DNA of 64,000 nucleotides from positions 1,488,001-1,552,000 of the forward strand of contig NC_058154.1 in NCBI RefSeq assembly GCF_011075055.1, read 5' to 3'. The notes under the pieces were generated by a model. It had not been told where the DNA came from and searched no databases. It saw only the letters and a list, made by a program, of their open reading frames with translations. Numbering within the stretch: the first letter of the stretch is position 1; the number at the start of each line of letters is the position of its first letter. Shown piece by piece: positions 23,553 through 33,899 of this stretch. Origin of the DNA: Mangifera indica (taxonomy: Eukaryota > Streptophyta > Magnoliopsida > Sapindales > Anacardiaceae). Both the position numbers and the translations under genes were made by a program.

Positions 23553-25467
23553 CATTTATTTAAAGATTGTCTCCAAATGAGTTTTAGTTTTTTTTTTTTT
23601 TATAATTATAATACTAAACCGAATTTAAAGTTCAACTCTTCCTGGATAAGTCTAACTCAAACAATTTTGAGTTTGAGTTTTTAATTTAATTTGAATATAA
23701 TCTTATAAATTGTATTAAAAAAGACATAATCTCATATTTTTCATGTGTGTTTTAACAAAATCACACCTTCGATATAATTTCAAACATCATTTCACATGTT
23801 TTAATATGTGAATCCGATAAGATGGACAATATGATATTTTGGAGGATTAGTTCCCTAAACCTTGGATGGAAAATAATAATATCCTCTTTTATAAATCTTT
23901 ATTATAAAATTAGTGAGTTGAATTTTAACTATTAGGAGATATTTGGTTTATGTAATATTTTATTAATAAAATTAAAAGATTATTTTGAAGATAAATTATT
24001 ACTATATTTGATTAAAATAATAAGTATAAATAATTATTATGTTTAATTATAAGTAATAAAAGCATAATTCTTATTATATTAATTGAAAATAAAATTATTT
24101 TTTTAAAAAATTAATAAATAAGAATATAATTATAATAAAATTAAAATTACTTTAATAATCTTTTAATATCTAAAAAAAGTGGTAATTAAATTATTATCTA
24201 TATTATCTATTATATTATTATTGGTTATAAAGATTATTACAATATTTTATTTTTAATAAATAAAATAAAATAATAAAAGTTGAATTATCAAAACAACCTT
24301 AACCGAGAATGAATGCTTTTTAATAATACTGAAGCCTTGCTTCATAGGCGAGCGGACGGTAAACGAGGCAATTAGTCAAAAGAAAATTTGGATAATTATT
24401 TCATGCCATTGACTTTGAGTCCCCCACTTTCACGAGGTCATTGAAAGAAGTTGTAATCCAATTCCATTCTACATTCTTAAATTTAATTATCAGAGATTGA
24501 GGGGGCCATTTAACCTTAATAATCTTGTTACCCAATAGTTTCTTGTATGCGAAATATCTTTAAAAGAAAACAGTTCGTGTTTTGGCATACAGATAAATAG
24601 AAACATATAGATAAATATTTCTTTTGATATTTGTTAAATGTAAGCTTTATCAAAGTTAGATTAACTCTTTTGAGTACTTTTGTTTGGACACGATAGTAGA
24701 TTGTATCCAGTTAGTTTGGACATGATTTATTGTGCCTATGGATCATGTTACATTGTTACGAACCTTCGTATTGGATCGATTCATAAAAATAGATAAACCT
24801 ACAACACGATCCATTCACAACTTATGTCACAACAGACCAAATTGTGCCAGTCTCTTAACAAGATCTATTTTGGGGGATTGCTTTGTTAATTATATATGTT
24901 TTTTTTTTTTTTTAGTTTCCCATACTAATCTTAACGAGTTCACGACATGTGGGTTTTGTTATACTAGGGTACTGACGGGTCAAATTTCTTAGCCCACAAG
25001 ATGGCCTATTGGCTACTACAAGCGTGTCAAGCCTCCTAGGGCCTTACTAAAATATTTTAATTGATTTAAAGATTTATCACTTAAATATTTAAAATATAAA
25101 AAATTTTAAAAATATCAAAACTTTAATCAACCTTAAAATATTATGTTTTGTTTGATTCTTTACGGATATAACTATCACTTTTTAAATTATTAAAACCATA
25201 TGGAAAATTTTAAAACTTTTCAAAACATATTCTAAATCTCTAAAAAGCCCTAACAAATTTCAGTAATACTTATAATATTTTCAAAAATTACAACTCACCT
25301 CAATGCATACATCATTTTGATCTGAAAAATAAAATAACAAAATCCATATAAAATAGTTTTCTTTTTTAATCCAAAAACTCTTACTTGATTTTAACCTTTC
25401 CCACCAGACGGGTGAAAAGATTGGGTTACTAACTATTTTTTTAGGATTAAACCAATCAATAACAAAT

Positions 25468-26269
25468 TAGGGATGATAATTTAGACTCGACTTTAGAGAC
25501 CTTGACCTTCCCCGACCTTAAAGGGGAGGGAATTCCCTAATAAAAACAGAAAAAGAGGCGGGGATAGGGATAAAAAAATCCCCATAATCAAGGACGGGTC
25601 AGGGACGGGTATACATATATCCCCACCCCGCCCCACCCCATCCCCTAAATCTAATATATTAATATAATAATTTCTAAACTATTAAATTCTAGAAATTTTT
25701 ACATTATGATTTATTAAAACTAAAACTTTAATTTTATTAATTTTTGAATTATCAATTATCAGCTTTTACTAATTTCTGAATTATTAATCTAATATATTAA
25801 AAAAACCCCATAATCTCATTATCATAAAATACAAATGCACCAAATTAATTTTATTTCAACTTCAAAACTTAGTCAGTCAATCCACCAGGTTTTACACGAA
25901 AAAACAAATTATAAACTTGATAAAATCAATTGAAGTGAATGAAAAGTGTTAAATTTAATGTTATTATAAAATTACCCTAAATCACATACATGAAGAGTTA
26001 CTAATGAAGAGTTTGATTATTGTATATTGTTAGATTTTATGAAAACTTTGTATTTGAACTAAAATAATAATGAATATTTTGTAGCTCTTGTAACAAGTGA
26101 TATTTTGAGAGAATATGATTTATTTTATTTATTGAAATACATAAAGGAATTAAAATTTATATTTACGGGTATGGGGAGGGGACGGGGATTCTTTGTTATC
26201 CCTGTAATGGGGACGGGATGGGGATGAAGATTGATATCCCCTCCCAACCCCTCCCCATTGTCATTCCTA
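25468..26269. mobile_element. hAT-type element with GGGGATGGGG-rich sub-terminal arrays (8-bp TSD)
   Basis: 802 bp. The left end is TAGGGATGATAAT and the right end ATTGTCATTCCTA. An exact 8-bp TSD, TAACAAAT, lies at 25460-25467 and 26270-26277. The end type and TSD length fit hAT. G-rich words (ggggatagggat, gacgggtcagggacgggt) lie inside the left end, and their C-rich and G-rich counterparts lie inside the right end. The middle is AT-rich and non-coding. Confidence 0.87.
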
Positions 26270-26552
26270 TAACAAATATTAAGTACTAAATCTAATGGTA
26301 TCTCTTTAGAGTCGACTCAATCATATTAAATAAGTAAAATTTTGATATTGGTGATTAATAACACCGAACAGGTAAAACTCTGAAACTAATAACTCTGAAC
26401 ATAAATAAAACTTTACATAAAATAATTAACAGATAAATATTATATCCAATAAATCCAAAATTTAATTTGAAAAATTATTAAAGAATATTACCTCTATATA
26501 TGGATATATATTTCCACGCAAACTATCCTGGACAGAAAGAAATACAATTGCC

Positions 26553-26693
26553 TTAAGCATAGCCACCATGTGCGACCAAAAATGGCGAAACAAGTCCAAA
26601 TCCCAAAATGGCGACAGCTACAATGCCCAAACCAATTAAAATCATTTTAGAATCAGATAATGATAGACCTGCAGGGGTCCCACTCTGCGACAT
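26553..26693 (-). CDS. 46-residue single-pass membrane microprotein
   Basis: I do not recognise this by name. The reading frame from ATG 26693 to the stop at 26553 gives 46 residues: a short polar N-terminus (MSQSGTPAGLSLSDSK), one hydrophobic helix (about 17-40, ILIGLGIVAVAILGFGLVSP) and a small AHGGYA tail. The frame is open for 17 codons upstream but has no ATG there, so this is the chosen start. Supporting points are the compact, repeat-free, well-composed frame, the GC-richer upstream stretch resembling a 5' UTR (to about 26910), and a head-to-head position with the DUF3527 gene. It could be a conserved plant short membrane protein. If it is not conserved elsewhere, the call fails. Confidence 0.6.
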   Translation of the reverse strand: MSQSGTPAGLSLSDSKMILIGLGIVAVAILGFGLVSPFLVAHGGYA

Positions 26694-28131
26694 TGGGATT
26701 CGATACGAAGAAACCCGGCCCAACCTGGTGACCACCCCCGCCACAACTCTGTGACTTACTTAACCCTCTGATTGAAAGCGAAACGTCCCTACCGTTGTCA
26801 CTCTCAGTGTAATAATTGAAAAGCTGTTTTTGCTCCCTTTCTTTATTGCTTTGCTTCCCCTGCTTTGAAGAAAAGAAAAGAAAACGAAACGAACGCACGT
26901 ATACGATTACCAAGAACAATGATCACCTGCATTTCTGTTTCTTGATTTCTGTAGCGGTAAGCTAATTCTTTTCTTTGCTTATAATCTAGGATTCTAGGTT
27001 GTTTCGTTTACAGATTAACCGCCTCAGTGCTGGATCTTTATCGATTGCCGAGTTTCCTTTTTTTTACGTTAGTTTCGTGAACCTGCATTTTCTTGTTCTT
27101 GTGGACTGCAATATCGTAGAAACCTTTGCAATCGTTTTGATTTTGGTTCGTGAAGAGATTTTTCTGTTTGTATGTAATTTTGTTATTATACACGAGCCGG
27201 AACGATGAGTGTTAGCTCGCATTTGTTTATCGTTTTCTTAATTTCTTAGGTTGAGTTCTAATTTTCCTTTGATCTGCATTAGTTTTTTTAGCAGCAAAGC
27301 GCAGTAAAATTTCATGTTTCTGCTTTTTAAGTTATTTGTTTCGATCTGTTGTTTTATTGATTTGATAAGGCGTACAGCTACTTGAGCTTAGGCTTGGTCA
27401 TGGATTTATGTTTTAGTTTTAGTTAGGTGAAATCTGCACATCTGTTCAGTTTAGCGATAAATTTAATTGTTTAATAGCTAATCTTTAGCTGGCAACATAA
27501 TACTGCAAGGTTTTCAAAGTTTGTGCAGCGAATAGAATTGACTTTTGTGTACATTTTAATAAATTACGTCCCTCATCTCAAAGAAAACGCTGGATTCCTG
27601 TAGAATTTTCTGAAATGATAAAACAAACTTCATCTTGAGAGACTCTGCTTTCTCTAACTCAGTATGGTAATACTGAAGTATTTTCAATCTGTGGAATTGG
27701 TTTAGAGTTTATTTTAGATGATTGAGGTCAGCTTTTAACGAGGAGGAGCTCATTTCTCAGTCTTACTATTTTTAGAGCATTAGCAATCATTTTCATTTCT
27801 GGGTATCGGATTAGTCTGGTTAACTGTAATTTGTTGGTTGCTCAGATATCAAACTATCTTAATCAACTTCATTTTCTTGCTGCACGTTACTAATTGTTCA
27901 CTGGCTTCAAGCTTTAAAGAGTTTAGTTGATCTCAATGCTTAAAATGTACTAGTTTCCTGACCATTCTTTTATCTAAAATTCTTTTTAACAGCCATTTGA
28001 TGTGATATTATCATTGCATTCAGGGGACTTTCACCTGTGGGCTGTGGCCGTGATCTTGAGTAAGACAGAGAACTGCCCAAGCATATGCTTCTGCAGTTAA
28101 GACTTGTAATTGAAGTGTGATCATATTTGAC
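26694..28131. promoter_or_regulatory. Shared divergent upstream region with 5' UTR intron of the DUF3527 gene
   Basis: This region lies between the microprotein start (minus) and the DUF3527 start (plus). On the plus strand a GT donor at 26957 (tgtagcg then gtaagc) and an acceptor ending 28023 (cattcag then gggac) would remove a 1.07-kb leader intron, with T-rich composition typical of plant introns. The transcription starts would then be only about 50 bp apart near 26.9 kb, which implies a bidirectional promoter. This is inferred from spacing and splice signals. Confidence 0.5.
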
Positions 28132-30875
28132 ATGATGACATCTAATGTGCGACCAAGTAGGAAAGACTTAAAATCTGCTATGAATGCGAGATTTAGTTCA
28201 CAGTCTAAAGAGAACTCAAAACAGCTGCGAAACTCCAAAACTGCAGGGGAGAGGGCTCTTTCACACTATGAACATCAGATTTTGAAGTCCCAAGGCAAGT
28301 TAAAGGTAAATCCTTGTGTTGGTCCACCAAATTCTGATGTACCTCATGATCTAAGACAGGAAGCAGAAGGTAAAATCTTGGGCCAACCGAATTCTTCGGG
28401 GAATCAGCTACGGCAGTATATGAAAGGCAAGGTAACAGAAGATGATGAAATTGTCAAACACATGTCCAATTTGCCAGGTTATCTCCAGCGCATTGAGGGA
28501 GGAGAGAACCTTCAAGATAAAACATTCAATGTCGGGGTTCTGGATTGGGGGCGTTTAGAGAAATGGAAGTATACCCAAAAGAATAGCCCAACAAGAGGAC
28601 ACAATAACATATCTTCTACAAGCAGTAGAACGTTGAGAACAACTATCAAGTCATCTACCTTTTCTAGTGCAGCGCAACAGGGAACACATGTTCATCAAAC
28701 TGAGCAAACTCCGTCACTTTTTTCAATTTTCAACCCATCTCAAAAGGATGACCTTCCTCGGGATGCTAAACCATCTTGCCAGAAGGTTTTACGCTTTCTA
28801 GATGTGGAGACTTCTCCAAGGAGCAACTTGGGTGGCAATAGAAAGATACCACGGGCAGGTAAGACTTCTTCCAGCAATAATGGAGATGTAACTCTCAGAA
28901 AGGGGAAGACAAGACGTTCAGACCAGAGGATAACTTTAGAAACGGAAAATTCGTTAACAAGCTTGAGCAATTATGTGAAGATAGCAGTCAGTCAGAAGGA
29001 AAAAGGGAGTAATTGGGATGAAAATGTCGAGAAGAGGGTAAGGGAAACACAGGAACCAAATACACAGAGAAATTTGGATAGAACTTATGTGGTCTCACCC
29101 GGTTCAAATGAGAAGTCAATTGACGGCTATGATGAAACAAAGAAGAGAACGCGGAAGTTGAAAAGCTTCCGGAAGGAATCCAGAGAACTATTGGATGAGA
29201 GTTTGTTTGCCGCAAATCAAAATAGCCTTTCGGATGGTTTACCTCTGAAGGACATTTGCTCTGAGGAACTCCGTTCCGATGTTCCACACTCCTGCCCGCT
29301 GCCTGCTCAAGTTGAGACTACAGTCGAGCCAATCTTAACGGCACCTAGCCCTGTGGAGCTCTCATCTGAAGGGAAAGAATCAGAACAGTGCACCCTTGAG
29401 GATATCAATGCAAATGTAGTTGAAAATATGAAGCTATTGGACCTAGAAATTGCAGCAACTAAAAGCCGAAATCCATCACCAAGTCGCCGGTTTAGCTTCA
29501 GCTTAAGTCGAATCGGCAGAAGTTTCAGTTTAAAAGAGGGTTCAACTGTCCCACTATTGAGCTCCCCATATGTTTCTGTCAAGTCTGGTCCAATTAAGTC
29601 TGAGGAGTTCTCGTGTTTAGATGATTTGAACAGAGAAAGAGTCAATGGTCCGACCAGAGCTAGATCTAGCCCTTTAAGAAGGATTCTAGACCCCCTGCTG
29701 AGGTCTAAGGGCTCAAACCCCGTCCATGCTGCTGAAACTGTTCAGCCGGAAGAAAGCTTAACTTACATCAGCCTTAGGCCAAGCTTTGAATCACTTCCAA
29801 ATGAAAAGCGTGAACCACCAACAACTCAAGCTCTCCTTCAGCTAATCATAAAGAATGGACTCCCTTTGTTTAGATTTGTGGTCGACAATAACAGCAATGT
29901 TCTAGCAACCTCAATGAAGAATTTAGCATATGGGAAGGACGATTCTGACCAAAATTATACATTTTACTCGGTGAATGAAATTAAGAAAAAGAGTGGTGGG
30001 TGGATAAGTCAAGGAAGTAAAATGAAAAGTTGTGGCTACGCCTATAATGTCATTGGTCAGATGAAGGTTCACAGCTCTCGACGTATAGATTTAACACAAC
30101 AAAACTCACAAGGCGAATCCATAGTTAGAGAGTCTGTTCTGTTTGGTGTTGAACTAAGACATGAAGATCGGGCATCTCCGCAATTTACTCCAAATAAAGA
30201 GCTTGCAGCTGTTGTTGTGAACATGCCGGGCGAACAGCAGAAAGATAAAGATGTGACTAAGAAAGGCCTTACAGTCATGCTTCCAGGTGGTGTTCATGGC
30301 TTGCCCAAAAAAGGAGCGCCTTCAACGTTGATTGAGAGATGGAAATCCGGTGGATTATGCGATTGTGGGGGGTGGGATGTTGGCTGCAAACTACGAATAC
30401 TCACTAACCAAAACTGCGAATTTCGCAGGTCATCTAATTGTTGGAAAGATTCTGATAGTTTCGAACTTTATCTTCAGGTACCATTTTTATATTACCAGTC
30501 AGCAACAGTAATGACATACCATTGCCATTATTGTTCAGTGATTCACTTCTTGTATATTGCATTTTCACGCAGGGAAGAACTCAACAGAACAAACCCATCT
30601 TGAGTTTGGTGCCACTAAACAAGGAAATCTACTCGGTTGAATTCAATTCATCAGTCTCTCTGTTACAAGCATTCTTCGTTTGCGTCACAGTCTTAGGCTG
30701 CCCAAAATCATCTGACATCTCAGAAATAAATTGCCCGTGTGAAGCTAAAAGTTTCCAAGCGGAGCCAATAGTGAGTGGGGATGGGGTAAGGAGCACCCAT
30801 CAAAACATTTTCTCAGAAAAAATTCCTGCTAAATATACTACAAATCCACCAGCCTCCCCTGTTGGAAGAGTGTAG
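28132..30875 (+). CDS. DUF3527 domain protein
   Basis: Plant-specific protein of unknown function. Exons 28132-30477 and 30573-30875 (stop TAG) give 882 residues. The first ATG in frame is 28132, reading MMTSNVRPSRKDLK. Residues 1-550 are mostly polar and low in hydrophobicity, rich in Ser, Lys and Arg, with RRFSFSLSRIGRSFSLKEGS (about 450-470), which recalls phosphorylatable basic-Ser motifs. The DUF3527 part starts at about 560 (TQALLQLIIKNGLPLFRFVV) and includes SCGYAYNVIGQMKV, the Cys cluster GGLCDCGGWDVGCKLRIL (about 735-755) and, across the intron, YSVEFNSSVSLLQAFFVCV. The domain runs through both exons, so the intron is well supported. A leader intron probably precedes it. No catalytic motif is recognised. 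Confidence 0.88.
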
Positions 30876-32720
30876 CTATATGATCTTCTGCAGGTGAGTT
30901 TTTTTGCTTTCTTCTTCACGTATAGATGTCAAAAATGTTCAAATAGCCATAGAGTTGCAACTTAATTTCTTTAAACACACATCTTATATTCATGAACTGT
31001 TGTGCATAATTTCTACGACCTAAACCTGTCTTGCATTGCCTTGAAGATGGTAAAGAGGGGCAATGATGCCTCCTCAAACTGTTAATGCATGACCAGGGCA
31101 TACACTTGAGCTCTTTCATATCCATAACATTCACCTGAAAACCATCTAATTAGAAGACCAAACTAAAAAAAAAAAGTTTACAGGAATATCACAAGTGAAA
31201 AAGACGATAAGAAGAAGAAAAAATTACTTTGTAGCCAAAGATAAATTCTTCAAACGAAATCACCAAAGAGACAAATAACATTAATTAAAGGTTGATTCAA
31301 ATCGAGTTTGTTCGAACTTAAATTTGAGTTTAGCTTTAACAAACTCAATTTGAGTGAGTTCGAACTTGAAAGTTTAATATTTTCAAGTTCGAACTCAATC
31401 CTTATAAGTGTTCGACTCGTCAAACCATAAGCGTAAAAATTTTTATATAAAACGACGTCGTTTCAACTAATATTTATTAAAACAATATGATTTTAGTAAC
31501 GATTAGAGCTCGAAGTTCAATTTAAGTTTGAACTTGAACTAAACTTGAGTTTAACTCTTTTAAAATAAGTCAAGTTCGAGCTCTTTTAAAGTAAACTTTA
31601 CTCTATTCGAATTTAACCTTATCTATAAGAAGTCAACATAATACGATTGTTATATTACTATAAAAACAATACTTATGTTGAAGTGTATAGAAAAGTATCA
31701 ATATAATGGACATATCATATAAAATGATATATATTGCTGAAACAAACCTATATAAAAAAGTGATAATATAGTATAAATATATCTAAGATATTTTAAAATT
31801 TAAAAAGAGTGGTTGTGATAATTTTTAAGATGATGATGTAATAATTAGAATTCTTATTATCTTATTATTAAAATTGTATTATATTATATGATACAATACG
31901 ATATATCTTATATGAAAGATTATATTTTTGATATACGATTCAAATATCATGATTATGAATAGAGGAAAAATGAAATTATTTTTTCATAAAAAATAATTTT
32001 AATTGCCAAAAAAAAAAGAAATTATTTTTAAAGTGAAAAATTAAAGTTGGACTGAATGGGCTCAAAATTTAGCCAATATTATTGAGGGCCCATTATGAGT
32101 CATAGAAAAGAAGCTTCCCAGAAAACGACGAGTTTTGAATAATATGCTTAAAAAACAATCTAGCATTGTGAAAGTGGCACTAGTCGTAACAAACTTTCGG
32201 CGTTTCTTATTCACATGTATTTGTCAAATGAAAATGACATTTTGATAATGACCTTACCGATTGCTTCGTTGAGATTCTTGTTTGGATGATAGCCATTCCC
32301 ATTGCATACTTCTTTTATGCCCAAATTTGTTTTGGAGTAAAAGTTGATATTGTTAAGTAACGTTAAATAACTACTTTCTATTTCATCCAAACTTTGATGG
32401 AATTAATTTTTCATCCTTTAAATTTAAAAAAATTATATTCTCGTATATCATTCACTTGTGTTAATAAAAATTATTATATCAAAAGATTAAAAAAAATTAA
32501 TTGTGATATTAATTATCTCAAAGTATTTATTAACTAACCTACTCTGACTCACTTCCACTATCAATTAAACACAACAATGAGTCGTGTTAGACTAAATTTA
32601 GTACGACATATTGTGCTATAGCCTATCCAATTGACAAGTCTTGTAAGTTATGTCGGTTCGTAAGTATGACAAGGTTCGAGATACAATTTAGGGCTTTGGG
32701 TACTATTTCTCCTAACAAAT
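30876..32720. other. Gene-free intergenic region with hAT-like and GATAC repeats
   Basis: After the DUF3527 3' UTR come a degraded GACGTC-bearing hAT-like MITE (31286-31621), a weak GATAC-rich repeat (about 31700-31955), and AT-rich sequence with nothing recognisable to 32720. Confidence 0.6.
31286..31621. mobile_element. Degraded hAT-type MITE with GACGTC palindrome
   Basis: This is a relative of the elements at 20993 and 40808. The left end taaaggttgattcaaat and right end attcgaatttaacctta are imperfect mirrors. The flanks are arrays of 'ttcgaact'/'agttcgaac' words. The centre holds aaaacgacgtcgttt (31449-31463). No TSD is left, so it is an old copy. Confidence 0.6.
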
Positions 32721-32725
32721 TTCTC

Positions 32726-33795
32726 TTTAATTCCTCCTATATTTTCTCTTCCTCATTATTTTTCTACTTCCAATGTGGCAAACTCATACCCATTCCACCA
32801 ATCAAGCCATCAAAACCTTCATCTTTCGAATTGATTCTCAATTTAAACCTTCCATTTTCCTCCACTCATAAGCACATGTGTAGCTTCAAGTTTGCAACTC
32901 TACTCCAAACACTAGAGGTGTTAAATGGGTTGAGCTGAACAATAGTCTAACACAAATATGACTTTTTTTATCTAACCCACTTAGGCTTGATATTGAAAAT
33001 CTTAGGTCATGTCAAGCTTACGGGCTAAGCAAATTGTGCCTTGAGACATGAGGTAAGGCCTGTAGGTTGACCTGACATAACTCAACATTGTTGCATCTAA
33101 TTTTTTAAAATTTATTAATTTTTGTGATGTGTTAACCCATTTGATATGCCCGTTATTGTGCCAAGTAATAAAAAAATTATTTTCCTGCCCCACCCATTAA
33201 GGGCCTATAGGGGCATGATTTGAAAGCCTTAGGCCTTGAGATTTTGTTGGACCGACCCAACATGAAAGCTCGCTAAGTGGTGGGCCTTGATCTGATATGG
33301 CTTGGTCTATCCATTGCCACCTCTACCAAATACTCCACACATACGACGCTATTTTTATGGCTTATTCGCTATTCTCTCTCCATAACAAGTTGTCTCTCTC
33401 AACGACCCATTGTCCTTTCTATCTTTGAAGACAAGTGTCACAAATTCCACACCATGCACTCGCTTTTGTTCCTCAAACTCAAAGTTAATAATCGACACTA
33501 ATTTTTTCTTTAAAAGCCACAAAGTGACTGCGAGATCCCCTGGTCCTATAAGTGGATCACTAAATGATACAATTGAGTTCATATCTTCGCAAAACATGAA
33601 TGGCCATGACAGTCACACCGTTTCAACAATTGTCAACTGTAATGCCTTTGAAATCGCTACAGGCGTAGCGCCAAAATCCACTCTGACAGTTTACAAGGTT
33701 CACCGGAAGAATTCTAGACGTCTTAATTGTGATATCCTTGCTGAAAATGAGAACGTGTTGTTTGCCAATGGTGGTGAGAATGTGTTTTTGTGGAG
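32726..33795 (+). pseudogene. Subtilisin-like protease (SBT1 type) relic, split by a hAT MITE
   Basis: Fragments line up in order with a plant SBT1 subtilase, an apoplastic serine protease. A hydrophobic stretch and LPFSSTHKH (32840-32880) look like the start of the I9 propeptide. After the inserted MITE (32913-33325) comes LSQRPIVLSIFEDKCHKFHT (33390-33460), which matches the end of the propeptide and the SP-HTTRSP junction. After a frame change near 33500 comes GPISGSLNDTIEF, then GHDSHTVST (about 33600-33630), equivalent to the catalytic-His GHGTHTAST motif, then ATGVAPKSTLTVYKV and NCDILAEN. The catalytic Asp region and everything beyond about residue 250, including the Ser site, is missing. 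Frameshifts plus truncation make it a pseudogene. The subfamily assignment is by eye. Confidence 0.72.
32913..33325. mobile_element. hAT-type MITE inserted in the subtilase relic (8-bp TSD)
   Basis: 413 bp. The left end is TAGAGGTGTTAAATGG and the right end CCATTGCCACCTCTA, giving an 8-bp perfect outer TIR (TAGAGGTG) with further matches inside. The TSD is CCAAACAC at 32905-32912 and CCAAATAC at 33326-33333, 7 of 8 identical. Removing it rejoins the two halves of the subtilase propeptide region, which supports the boundaries. Non-coding. Confidence 0.82.
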
Positions 33796-33899
33796 AAGAT
33801 TAAGAATTTCAGCTATGAGGAGGAAAATAAATGAAAAAGGAAAAAAAAAAAAATTAGTTCATGATATTTTCATAAATTAGTAATTTAAAATAAAACAAA

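Larger units (their letters stand above)
20044..26552. other. Large gene-free, transposon-rich region
   Basis: No gene is supported over 6.5 kb. Bounded elements are the hAT-type MITE at 20993-21394, the MULE-type MITE at 21709-22463 and the hAT-type element at 25468-26269. Around 22795-24265 there are AT-rich MITE remnants with 'taatcttttaatatc'-type motifs, and 23195-23552 is a truncated MULE-type MITE. From 24600 to 25060 there are Asn/Thr-poor non-coding words resembling other decayed repeats, without clear ends. Confidence 0.7.

Noticed and set aside
26694..26744. Open frame extending the microprotein upstream
   Set aside because: It has no ATG; it begins with GTG, which is not a credible plant start.
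28117..28131. Start of the DUF3527 protein at 28117
   Set aside because: The codon there is GTG. The first ATG in frame is at 28132.
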